Program-made: the position numbers and the translations under genes
In this document: piece by piece, positions 8,014-15,135 of the stretch
Layout: every line of letters begins with the position of its first letter
Numbering within the stretch: position 1 is the stretch's first letter
Assembly: GCA_913009285.1 (NCBI GenBank)
Contig: CAJVYE010000001.1
Location: 1-17,536, forward strand
From: an uncultured Nitrospirota bacterium
GTDB lineage: Bacteria > Nitrospinota > Nitrospinia > SZUA-224
Reading direction: 5' to 3'
DNA: 17,536 nucleotides
The notes under the pieces: generated by a model
What the model saw: only the letters and a program-made list of their open reading frames with translations
Database searches by the model: none
Told to the model about the DNA's origin: nothing

Positions 8014-8989
8014 TCAATTCCTCCTCTTCTTCTTCCTCCTTCAGATCATCAAGCTCCTTGAATATATTATTATAGCTATTAAGGTATATAGTGTATATAT
8101 AATCTACCTTTCCATTTTTAACATATCTTTGTTTTTTCTGCTTGTTTTCCTTTCCAATAAAAAGGGTATGGACAGAACCATCCTCAAGGGTCACTGTAAC
8201 CTTGGCTTTTGGTTTGTCAAGTCCATATTCCTTTAAATCCTTTTCCTCAGGGAAATCAGTCGTGGTTAATGAAGATAATATGCTGATGATCCTTTCTACT
8301 GTATCACCTTTAGCAGGAGTAGACTCAGGTTTTGTTATATTCCATTTATATCTCATATCTTCCCCCATCTCTCCCCTGCTTAATACTATCTTTGAGTCCG
8401 GGGATTCTAATAGTATAGAGACTACTTCTTCCTCTTTGAAATCGAAGATATTCCTCTTTCTCCAACCCTTACTATCCCCTTTATAAAAGATAGACCCCAA
8501 ATAGCCACTAACCGATACAACCTCATTTGATCCTTCCTTCCTTATATAGGTGCTTCCGGTCCCACCACTGACCTTTCCGACAAAAAAGTGAGCTATTTTT
8601 TTTTCTTCATTACCATATATCTTTATCTCTATTCCGTTCTCCTTATCTACCTGAAATTTAGCCCTCTTTTCAGGATTATTCGAGACCACATCATCTTTCT
8701 TCATATTTTTCACCTTGTATATCATGACGTCTATATACTGCTTATTCGCCGGAAGATCCTTAAGTGATAATATTATCCAATTGCCATCCCTCTTCTCAAG
8801 AACAGCATTTTCAGCCCCCTTTGTGATCTCTATGCGTGAGACATCTTCACTGTTAATCCCTGTAAAGAGTGAATCCTCCGGCCCTCCCTTTTTTTTGGGT
8901 TCTTTAAAAGGGTTCTCTACTATTAGGACAATTATTCCTAATAGTAAAAATGTCAGGAATAAAATAATGGTATTTTTAAACCTTAGCAT
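7985..8989 (-). CDS. DUF4340-domain membrane-anchored protein
   Basis: The 334-residue protein has one N-terminal TM anchor (about 7-24) followed by a large extracytoplasmic region. The opening after the anchor (SRIEITKGAENAVLEKRDGNWI, split here as SRIEITKG and LEKRDGNW) is typical of DUF4340 repeats. A second similar unit follows later (LEDGSVHTLFIGKEN). The tail is very acidic (about 315-326, a run of Glu). DUF4340 genes regularly sit beside GldG-like/ABC genes, as here, and their role is not established. It overlaps the GldG-like gene by 14 bp and the downstream DUF2064-type gene by 29 bp, so all three are likely cotranscribed. Confidence 0.85.
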   Translation of the reverse strand: MLRFKNTIILFLTFLLLGIIVLIVENPFKEPKKKGGPEDSLFTGINSEDVSRIEITKGAENAVLEKRDGNWIILSLKDLPANKQYIDVMIYKVKNMKKDDVVSNNPEKRAKFQVDKENGIEIKIYGNEEKKIAHFFVGKVSGGTGSTYIRKEGSNEVVSVSGYLGSIFYKGDSKGWRKRNIFDFKEEEVVSILLESPDSKIVLSRGEMGEDMRYKWNITKPESTPAKGDTVERIISILSSLTTTDFPEEKDLKEYGLDKPKAKVTVTLEDGSVHTLFIGKENKQKKQRYVKNGKVDYIYTIYLNSYNNIFKELDDLKEEEEEEELSETGTSGHG

Positions 8990-10601
8990 TACTCACCTGA
9001 ATACTGAAATCTCTCTTTTCCCTTTTCCTTAGATAGAATCTGATAAGCCCAAAGCATATCAATACCGCTGACATACCGAATATATCGACGAACTTTATGT
9101 ATGCCTTTTTATGTTCAGAGATCTCCTTTAGAGGTCTGTCTGTAACTCTCCGGGAGCGGATTCCTATTAGTTCATCACCAATTGTAAGCCAGTCAATGGA
9201 ATTCATAAAAAATGTAAAATTACCACTCGACTGCCTCAGAAACTCGTCGGCTATAAAACTTGAATTCCCTATTACCAGTATATGTGTATCCTTACTCTCA
9301 TTAATCCTTTCTTCCGTTTCAGGGCTAATGATTTTATCTTTATCTTTGTTGTTATCATCACTCTTAGGTGCTGGTATATCTTTTCCTGCATAAAAGCTCT
9401 TGAATTTTCCAGAAAGGATTGCAGCAAGGGTATAACTTTTCATCTTTTCCGGTACAACATTGAATTTCTGACGGGGGTTAAGGTCGAAGTATCCCTTCTG
9501 TATCCATGAGCGATCACTCGATTTGACGAGTTCTGTTACCTTGAGATCACCTGTCTTTTCTTTCAGTATCTTTACAGAGGCTGTCCACGGAAAGACAATT
9601 GCCCCTAGCCTATTTACAATCGGATGATCATTTAAAAGTCCTTGTTTGGATATCTTGGGCCAGAAAGGATAAGGGAGGCTGAATCGCATAAAACCGCTAT
9701 AAAAGGTAGCCATTTCACTACTTGAGTCGAGAACAAGATCCTTGTTTATCTTTATACCATAATGGGCAAGCATATCATCCATATTGTGATGCAGCAAGCT
9801 CGCAGCCAATCTATCTGTTTCCCGTTTAACAGAATCTATAAGGATAGCTAATCTTCCACCTTTCATGAGGAATTGGTCTATCTCATACTTTTCTCTCTCC
9901 TTCATATCTCTCGGACTTACAAGTACAAGTGTATCTATGTCATCTCCTATCTCCTTTCCACCGCTGATATCGACCTTTGTGACCTTATATCTCTTTTCTA
10001 ATTCGGTGGTTATACTACTATAATTATTTTCTATCTCATTTGTACCATAGAAAAAACCGATTGTCTCCACTTCCTCGCTTGTTACCTTCTTTATAGCAGA
10101 TGTGAGATCGTATTCAAGATTGACTGTACTCTGGACTAGAGGGATAACCTCTTTCTTGTCTTCATAGAGAACCGCTATCCCCATGTAGGCATTCCTTACC
10201 TGGGCTCTATCCTTTTCTATTACATTTAACTGTATCTGCGGTATTCCCATCATCTGCACCTTTTTTTCCAATTGAGGATTTTCTGATGGATCGATATAAT
10301 CAATCATAAGATTACTTCCTGCATAAGCCTTGTATTCTGACAGGATATCCTTTATTTGTTTTTCCAGATTTGCAAGGTGGGATGGTAATCCTTTTGAAAA
10401 ATATACCTTGATATTCACTATATCATCCAGTTCTCCCACTATTTTTTTCGTTGCCGTGTCAATGGTGAACTCCTTACCGTCTGTCAGATCCCATCGTATA
10501 AAATGTCTACTAGATAGGAAATTGATTGTAGCAAGTATAGCTATTACAATTATGACCATAAATATAGAATTTGTCTTATAGTTAAGTCTTTTGATTGCCA
10601 T
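8976..10601 (-). CDS. GldG-like auxiliary ABC transport protein
   Basis: The 541-residue protein belongs to the GldG/ABC_transp_aux family. A TM segment at about 12-30 is followed by the family opening (NFLSSRHFIRWDLT, then the 'EFTID' stretch), a long periplasmic region, and a second TM near 507-522 with a basic cytoplasmic tail. In flavobacteria GldG joins GldA and GldF as an ABC complex linked to gliding. Outside Bacteroidota the same trio occurs without gliding machinery and its substrate is unknown. It lies 3 bp after the permease gene and overlaps the DUF4340 gene. I use the family name only and do not infer motility. Confidence 0.87.
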   Translation of the reverse strand: MAIKRLNYKTNSIFMVIIVIAILATINFLSSRHFIRWDLTDGKEFTIDTATKKIVGELDDIVNIKVYFSKGLPSHLANLEKQIKDILSEYKAYAGSNLMIDYIDPSENPQLEKKVQMMGIPQIQLNVIEKDRAQVRNAYMGIAVLYEDKKEVIPLVQSTVNLEYDLTSAIKKVTSEEVETIGFFYGTNEIENNYSSITTELEKRYKVTKVDISGGKEIGDDIDTLVLVSPRDMKEREKYEIDQFLMKGGRLAILIDSVKRETDRLAASLLHHNMDDMLAHYGIKINKDLVLDSSSEMATFYSGFMRFSLPYPFWPKISKQGLLNDHPIVNRLGAIVFPWTASVKILKEKTGDLKVTELVKSSDRSWIQKGYFDLNPRQKFNVVPEKMKSYTLAAILSGKFKSFYAGKDIPAPKSDDNNKDKDKIISPETEERINESKDTHILVIGNSSFIADEFLRQSSGNFTFFMNSIDWLTIGDELIGIRSRRVTDRPLKEISEHKKAYIKFVDIFGMSAVLICFGLIRFYLRKREKRDFSIQVSNAKV

Positions 10602-10604
10602 TTG

Positions 10605-11318
10605 TTACCACCTTCTACCTTCTAGGGTACGTGTATTAAGAAAGATGAAGAATAGGATTACAGAGAGATAATAGATTATATCCCTTGAATCGATTACACC
10701 TCTACCAATACCTGAGAAATGGGAACCTAAACCAAGATAGCTGCATATTGGAACAAGCCAGTCTGGTAGGGAGAAAAGGACAAACTGTTCTCCTATTATT
10801 AACAGGCCGAATGATATGGCTACAGCAATAATAAATGCGATAATCTGGTTCTCTGTAAGACTTGACACAAAGAGTCCTATAGCAAGAAAGGCCCCACCCA
10901 TCAGCAAGGCGCCGATGTATCCTCCTATTATCGGTCCCTTATCCGGGCCACCTAAGTAAAGGATAGTTATAGGAAGAGGAAGTGAGAGGAGTATCGTAAC
11001 GGCAAGAAAGGTGTAGCTTGCAAGGAATTTCCCAAGGATGACCTCATGATCCTTAACCGGGAGTGTCATCAAGATTTCCAGGGTCCCGAGCTTCTTCTCT
11101 TCTGCCCATAGCCTCATTGTTATGGCCGGCACAAAAAAGAGAAATATCCATGGGAGAATAGCAAAAAAACCCCTCATCTCTGCCTGGTTTACGATAAAGA
11201 AACTCCGGAAAAATAACCATCCTGTAAGAGCCAGAAAGAACGTAATAAAGATATAGGCTATGGTAGAATTAAAATAACCCTTAAATTCCCTTTTAAAGAT
11301 AGCAATGATATTTTGCAT
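10605..11318 (-). CDS. ABC-2 type permease, GldF-like
   Basis: The 237-residue integral membrane protein has about six TM segments (approx. 18-40, 51-69, 98-121, 131-152, 158-181, 212-228). Between TM2 and TM3 lies EEKKLGTLEILMTLP (73-87), the coupling-helix motif of ABC-2 permeases such as GldF and NosY. It would form the membrane channel driven by the ATPase encoded 7 bp upstream and with the GldG-like protein 3 bp downstream. The substrate cannot be read from the sequence. Confidence 0.9.
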   Translation of the reverse strand: MQNIIAIFKREFKGYFNSTIAYIFITFFLALTGWLFFRSFFIVNQAEMRGFFAILPWIFLFFVPAITMRLWAEEKKLGTLEILMTLPVKDHEVILGKFLASYTFLAVTILLSLPLPITILYLGGPDKGPIIGGYIGALLMGGAFLAIGLFVSSLTENQIIAFIIAVAISFGLLIIGEQFVLFSLPDWLVPICSYLGLGSHFSGIGRGVIDSRDIIYYLSVILFFIFLNTRTLEGRRW

Positions 11319-11325
11319 ACTGATT

Positions 11326-12264
11326 CTATCTCTCCCCTATGGTCAATTGTAAAAATATATCCTCAAGACTTGCCCTTTCTTTTCTCAATTCTGTAAGGAC
11401 CCATTTATTATCTACTGCCATATGAAATAGTGCCTCACTTAGATTAGTATCCCCGTCACTCTCTATAACATATTTCAATAGTTCGCCCCCATTCTCTTCA
11501 ATGATTCTAAATGAGGCTATTCCAGACATAGACTGTAACTTTGTCTCTATTGACTCTTTTTGTCCCTTTAAATTTATATATATCTTCTCTTTTCTTGTAG
11601 CCGTGTTAGAGAGTTCTTCAGGGGTGCCAGAAGCAACTATCTTCCCTTCATTGATTATCAGAACCCTCCCGCATGTGGCTGAGACCTCAGAAAGTATATG
11701 ACTGGAGAGAATAACCGTCTTTTCTCTTCCGATTTCTTTTATCAATTCACGGATCTCTATAATCTGATTGGGATCAAGACCGGCTGTAGGCTCATCAAGT
11801 ATAAGGATATCAGGATTGTGTATAAGTGCCTGGGCAAGACAGAGCCTCTGGCGGTACCCCTTAGACAGTTCGTATATATCTCTTTTCAGTACATTATTGA
11901 GTCCGCAGAGATCCGCTATTTTTTTAATCCTCATCCATCTTTCACCTGCCGGGATATCTCGAATCTCGGCTATAAAATTGAGATAATCAAGGACACCCAT
12001 ATCCAGATAAAGAGGGGCATTCTCCGGAAGATAACCTATCCTCTTTCTGATCTCCAATGGCTCTTTAAAGACATCAAACCCTGCGACAACAACAGTGCCT
12101 TCATCAGGCGCTAAAAAGGATGTCAATATACGCATGGTAGTAGTCTTTCCCGCACCATTTGGGCCAAGAAAACCGACTATCTCTCCCTTCCTTATACCAA
12201 AGGAGATCCCATCCACTGCTACATTATTTCCATATCTTTTTGTGAGATTACTTACCCTTATCAT
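11326..12264 (-). CDS. ABC transporter ATP-binding protein, GldA-like
   Basis: The 312-residue ATPase powers the ABC-2 system encoded downstream. It carries Walker A GPNGAGKT (34-41), a Q-loop position occupied by LPEN (79-82, as is common in the DrrA/CcmA-type subfamily), the signature LSKGYRQR (133-140), Walker B ILILDEP (153-159) and the switch His in SSHIL (H189). A C-terminal extension from about 215 is typical of this subfamily. All catalytic motifs are intact. It is the first gene of the tight minus-strand cluster. A 236-bp gap with a hairpin repeat separates it from truA, so it may have its own promoter. Confidence 0.93.
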   Translation of the reverse strand: MIRVSNLTKRYGNNVAVDGISFGIRKGEIVGFLGPNGAGKTTTMRILTSFLAPDEGTVVVAGFDVFKEPLEIRKRIGYLPENAPLYLDMGVLDYLNFIAEIRDIPAGERWMRIKKIADLCGLNNVLKRDIYELSKGYRQRLCLAQALIHNPDILILDEPTAGLDPNQIIEIRELIKEIGREKTVILSSHILSEVSATCGRVLIINEGKIVASGTPEELSNTATRKEKIYINLKGQKESIETKLQSMSGIASFRIIEENGGELLKYVIESDGDTNLSEALFHMAVDNKWVLTELRKERASLEDIFLQLTIGER

Positions 12265-12286
12265 GTTTCACCGCAATCATTAAATT

Positions 12287-12370
12287 AAAACCACAAAGAC
12301 ACAAAGGACACAAAGAGAATTGAATTCTTTGTGCTCTTTGTGCCTTTCTGCCCCGTCCCTTTGTGGTTTT
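12287..12370. repeat. Hairpin repeat of the 'accacaaagacacaaagg' type
   Basis: An inverted repeat lies in the 236-bp gap between truA and the ABC ATPase gene. The outer arms AAAACCACAAAG (12287-12298) and CTTTGTGGTTTT (12359-12370) are perfect complements. The inside has repeated cacaaag units facing ctttgtg units around a gaattgaattc core. This intergenic repeat type is common in environmental anaerobes. Being symmetrical, it could stop transcription in either direction. On the plus strand the second arm runs into TTTTTTATTT. Confidence 0.7.
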
Positions 12371-12500
12371 TTATTTGCCTTGTCACAGTCATACTACTAA
12401 ATCAATTTTAAAATTATAGTGTAATAATTCTACCATGTCAAGAATTTTTGATGTTCTGCAGGTTTTTGTTCAGACACTATATATAGAAAATCCGAGATGT

Positions 12501-13235
12501 TCAATAGCTAACGCTTACAAGAAACAGCCCCTGAGGAGGAGCAGTTGGCCCCGCATTTCTTCTGTCCCTCGATGCCAGTATATCCATTATCTCATCAGGA
12601 CTAATCTTACCCTTACCAACCCTGACTATCGTTCCTATGATATTTCTTACCATATGCTTTAAAAAACCGTTTCCCTCTAAATAGAAAACAATTCGATCCT
12701 CTTCATTATATATATCCAATCTACTTAATGTACGGACAGAGTCCTTTGCCTCACAGGATGCTGCTCTAAACGAGGAGAAGTCATGCATTCCTTTTAGGAT
12801 GGCTGCTCCCTTTCTCATAAGTGTTATATCAAGAGGATAAGGGATATACCAGGAGTATCTGTAATAGAAGGAAGAAGGATATGGTCGATTAAGAATGATA
12901 TATTTGTATATCTTAGACTTGGCTGAATATCTTGCGTGAAAATCATCCGATACAGTGGAAAGCTCTTTTATAACAATATCTTTTGGAAGCATCGAATTTA
13001 AAGCCTTTAAAAAAGAAAGGTCATCAATGCTGGCAGAGGTCTTAAGGTTTGCAACCTGTCCATATGCATGTACACCTGCATCTGTCCTGCCAGATGCAAT
13101 TATCCCTATCTTTTCACTTGAAATCTTTAAGATGGAATTCTCTATTACCTCTTGAATAGTATTACCATTAGGCTGCCTTTGCCATCCATGATAATTTGTT
13201 CCATCATATTCTATTAAAATCATAATGTTCTTCAT
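12501..13235 (-). CDS. truA: tRNA pseudouridine synthase A (positions 38-40)
   Basis: TruA isomerises uridines 38-40 in the anticodon stem-loop of many tRNAs. The 244-residue protein has the N-terminal IEYDGTNYHGWQRQP motif (8-22), the catalytic Asp D52 in SGRTDAGVHA, and the later conserved segments FHARYSAKSKIYKY, FSSFRAA and FLKHMVRNIIGT. Length is normal. It reads toward the ABC operon but is separated from it by 236 bp and a hairpin repeat. Confidence 0.96.
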   Translation of the reverse strand: MKNIMILIEYDGTNYHGWQRQPNGNTIQEVIENSILKISSEKIGIIASGRTDAGVHAYGQVANLKTSASIDDLSFLKALNSMLPKDIVIKELSTVSDDFHARYSAKSKIYKYIILNRPYPSSFYYRYSWYIPYPLDITLMRKGAAILKGMHDFSSFRAASCEAKDSVRTLSRLDIYNEEDRIVFYLEGNGFLKHMVRNIIGTIVRVGKGKISPDEIMDILASRDRRNAGPTAPPQGLFLVSVSY

Positions 13236-13264
13236 AGAACTTAGCTCACTTGTTTCGCTAACTT

Positions 13265-13388
13265 CAGAATCCAGAATCCAGTAGCCAGAATTCAGAATTC
13301 AGAATATATCAATCAGATCCCGAAAGAAAGCATTATAGTTGATGACGAAAAAACTTCTGACTCCTGGATTCTGGATTCTGGATTCTCA
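13265..13388. repeat. Hairpin repeat made of 'cagaatc/cagaattc' units
   Basis: Tandem units of about 7-8 bp (cagaatc, cagaattc) in the left arm face tandem ctggatt units in the right arm. The outer stem 13267-13281 pairs perfectly with 13371-13385. Between them is about 50 bp of unrelated sequence. This matches a simple intergenic repeat found in many environmental genomes. It is too irregular and lacks the spacers needed for a CRISPR array. Confidence 0.7.
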
Positions 13389-13389
13389 T

Positions 13390-13445
13390 CTCGGAAACTT
13401 GATTAAAATATTTTTTTATTTTCAATAAGTTGTCTGATTTCCGAG
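13390..13445. repeat. AT-rich inverted repeat next to the cagaatc element
   Basis: CTCGGAAA (13390-13397) and TTTCCGAG (13438-13445) are perfect inverted repeats, and the interior (aactt...aagtt around a T-run) can extend the pairing with a bulge. It directly abuts the previous repeat and may form part of the same inserted element or a bidirectional transcription stop. Confidence 0.5.
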
Positions 13446-13507
13446 ACGTTAAGCTAATTTAAATATGATTACATAAAAGCTGAGATACTGCAATCAGAAA
13501 ATTTTTC

Positions 13508-13537
13508 TTGACAAGGAAGACAAAAAAAAGATAAAAT
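13508..13537 (+). promoter_or_regulatory. Possible sigma70-type promoter for the mini-protein/cytochrome pair
   Basis: TTGACA (13508-13513) is followed after 18 bp by TAAAAT (13532-13537). It lies about 245 bp upstream of the two-TM mini-protein, implying a long leader. A TATAAT at 13657-13662 without a good -35 box is an alternative. Confidence 0.4.
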
Positions 13538-13782
13538 TGTTCAAGAATTTTAAAAAGACATTTGGATAAATTTGGATAAAGTTTTATTTTTCAAATGATT
13601 CTATTGAGAAGGACTATATTATGCAGCTTTTGGTTTCCTTAAATCTCTTTTTAGATTATAATCTGTAACCATGACTATTATTATGTCTTGCTGTATTTTT
13701 CAAATGAGAGAGAGAAGACAGCTTATGAAGTTGAAGAGATAGTGTTGCATAGCCCAAAGATGAAAGGAAAGGAGGGATTAAA

Positions 13783-14004
13783 ATGGAAAGAGATATAAAT
13801 CTTAAAATAATCTACAATATTGTTGGCATTCTTGTATGGACAGTATTCCTGATGTTTATTTTTGAGGTTACTGGGCTGTTTTCTAAAGAGGCGGTGAAAG
13901 AAACCGTTTTTCCTGTTTTTAACAACAACGCCTTTGGTATCTGTATTGTAAGTTACTTTGTCCTGGTGGGGCTTATGATGTTGTTTAAGAATAGGAGACA
14001 ATAA
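13783..14004 (+). CDS. Small two-TM membrane protein, unknown function
   Basis: The 73-residue protein has a strong ribosome binding site (AAAGGAGGGATTAAA before ATG 13783). It consists almost entirely of two TM helices, about 9-31 and 50-67, joined by a short polar loop (KEAVKETVFPVFNNN) and ending in a basic KNRRQ tail. I do not recognise the family. It is 53 bp ahead of the triheme cytochrome gene on the same strand, so they are probably cotranscribed. A role as a membrane anchor or partner for that cytochrome is inference only. Confidence 0.7.
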   Translation: MERDINLKIIYNIVGILVWTVFLMFIFEVTGLFSKEAVKETVFPVFNNNAFGICIVSYFVLVGLMMLFKNRRQ

Positions 14005-14057
14005 AAATTTTCATATTTTTCTTTTAAGCTTTTTGTTTTTGAAAGGAGGGTAAAGAT

Positions 14058-14438
14058 TTGTTGAGAAAAGGTTTGAGTATGGCTTTGATTGTTATAGTAG
14101 CAATATGTTTGTGGGGTACAAAGATTAAAGCTAAGGAAAAGGTAAAAATAGTTTATGGCACTGCAGGTATTACAGTAATTGAAAAGAAAGTGGGGGGTGG
14201 AGAAATAGATTTTGAGGGAAAAGGATCCCCAGGGCCTGTCACCTTTAGTCATAAGTTTCACGTGGTAACACAGTTTAGAAAATGTACTGACTGTCATATG
14301 AAGATATTCAAGATGAAGAAAGGCTCGCGTAAAATGAACATGCAAGATATGTATGCAGGAAAATCTTGTGGTACGTGTCACAATGGCAAAGTAGCTTTTA
14401 AAGTAATGACTTCATGTGAAAGGTGTCACAAAACGTAA
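14058..14438 (+). CDS. Secreted triheme c7-type cytochrome
   Basis: The 126-residue precursor starts at TTG 14058, 8 nt after AAGGAGGG. The in-frame ATG at 14079 is too far from that site. An N-terminal signal peptide (hydrophobic 8-20, likely cut after IKA near residue 25) sends it to the periplasm. Three haem c attachment sites follow: C76-x2-C79-H80, C104-x2-C107-H108 and C120-x2-C123-H124, with distal His candidates H65 and H68 in FSHKFH. The pattern GPVTFSHKFH...KKGSRKMNMQDMYAGKSCGTCHNG...CERCH fits the triheme c7-type family (TIGR04257-like) of metal-reducing and syntrophic bacteria, which passes electrons through the periplasm. Only five His are present for three haems, so one haem probably has a Met or no distal ligand. 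Confidence 0.9.
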   Translation: MLRKGLSMALIVIVAICLWGTKIKAKEKVKIVYGTAGITVIEKKVGGGEIDFEGKGSPGPVTFSHKFHVVTQFRKCTDCHMKIFKMKKGSRKMNMQDMYAGKSCGTCHNGKVAFKVMTSCERCHKT

Positions 14439-14467
14439 ATATAAAATAACATATGATTGATATGTCT

Positions 14468-14510
14468 GGCAGGGAGAGATATCTTTTAAAGATCCCTGCC
14501 TTTCATCTTT
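14468..14510 (+). terminator. Likely intrinsic terminator after the triheme cytochrome gene
   Basis: GGCAGGGA (14468-14475) and TCCCTGCC (14493-14500) form an 8-bp GC-rich stem with a 17-nt loop, followed by the T-rich stretch tttcatcttt. It begins 29 bp after the cytochrome stop codon. The T-tract is interrupted, so strength is uncertain. Confidence 0.65.
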
Positions 14511-14702
14511 GTGTGAGTATCGAATTTTTTCTCATGTTTTTAATCTACAACTTTAGAGGGAGTAACATAGAATCTTTACAGAGGGATCGTTTAGTCTTTT
14601 CTTTGCTGCAAAATGAAGAAAAAGTTAAAATAACTGGAGTTTCCCCAAAATTTTCTGAGTTTCCATATATTCAAGAAACTACATGATTAATACCTTTCCA
14701 CT

Positions 14703-14731
14703 TGAAAAATATAGAAACGTCATATTTTTCA
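14703..14731 (+). promoter_or_regulatory. Operator-like 10-bp inverted repeat
   Basis: TGAAAAATAT (14703-14712) and ATATTTTTCA (14722-14731) are perfect inverted repeats with a 9-nt spacer. They lie 54 bp before the -35 box of the promoter at 14786, where a dimeric activator or repressor could bind. The AT-richness means it could also be chance. Confidence 0.35.
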
Positions 14732-14785
14732 TATGCCTACACTAATATCGGTATATTTTTTAGGGAAAAGTCATTAAAATAAGCC

Positions 14786-14814
14786 TTGACAATTTTTTTT
14801 CATTTTGTTATTAT
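14786..14814 (+). promoter_or_regulatory. Sigma70-type promoter for the flavoprotein genes
   Basis: A consensus TTGACA (14786-14791) is followed after exactly 17 bp by TATTAT (14809-14814). It lies 70 bp before ATG 14884 and about 315 bp before the large flavoprotein gene, with no competing site of similar quality nearby. Confidence 0.65.
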
Positions 14815-14883
14815 TTATTGCATTACATTATTGAGATATTGATCTATTCCTACATTCGAATAGTCATACAAATTAAATAACAT

Positions 14884-15135
14884 ATGATGATAAAGATTAT
14901 GAAGAGTAAAGAGTGCTACCCGCCAAATACAGATATTAAACTTGATTTCACGAGAATACCCATGCTTTTTAAGTCGTCTGAGAAAAGATTTCTTCCTTTA
15001 AGATTGATAGAATTGCTGATAAGGAGATATTTCCCTGCATATAAGGACTCATTCAAAAAGCCCTTGACAGAGATATCTATACTATATAGAATTATTCATT
15101 TAGGTACTGACTTTTTAGGAGGAGAAAAATGTTAG
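14884..15135 (+). CDS. Possible 83-residue basic protein, unknown
   Basis: The frame runs from ATG 14884 and overlaps the start of the flavoprotein gene by 7 bp (translational coupling geometry). The product is basic with a short hydrophobic stretch, no Cys motif and no domain I recognise. No clear ribosome binding site precedes it, which counts against it. Its support is the promoter 70 bp upstream and the neat overlap with the next gene. It may instead be untranslated leader. Confidence 0.35.
   Translation: MMIKIMKSKECYPPNTDIKLDFTRIPMLFKSSEKRFLPLRLIELLIRRYFPAYKDSFKKPLTEISILYRIIHLGTDFLGGEKC

Larger units (their letters stand above)
13236..13782. other. 547-bp intergenic region between truA and the two-TM mini-protein
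   Basis: No convincing gene is seen on either strand. The left part (13265-13388) is a hairpin repeat, and a second AT-rich hairpin follows at 13390-13445. A possible promoter lies at 13508-13537, and two exact 14-bp copies of tatttttcaaatga start at 13585 and 13694. The tandem tttggataaa (13561-13580) is also seen. The region is strongly AT-rich, consistent with a regulatory leader for the redox genes to the right and a promoter for truA to the left. Confidence 0.6.
14439..14883 (+). other. 445-bp intergenic region between the cytochrome and flavoprotein genes
   Basis: It contains the terminator at 14468-14510, a 10-bp inverted repeat at 14703-14731 and a promoter at 14786-14814. No supported gene is present. 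An open frame at 14453-14686 runs through the terminator stem and lacks a ribosome binding site. Confidence 0.6.

Noticed and set aside
8976..12264. Gliding motility machinery
   Set aside because: Only GldA/F/G-like components are present. No gldB, gldK-N or sprA-like genes are seen, and these ABC sets occur in non-gliding bacteria.
13265..13388. Short tandem cagaatc units that could suggest a CRISPR array
   Set aside because: Units are 7-8 bp, lack regular unique spacers, and form a hairpin. No cas genes are present.
14453..14686. 77-residue open frame after the cytochrome gene
   Set aside because: It lacks a ribosome binding site and its start region contains the terminator stem at 14468-14500.
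14444..14888. Repeated aaataacatatgat at 14444 and 14875
   Set aside because: It is a 14-bp AT-rich match with no partner structure. Probably chance or weak start-region similarity.
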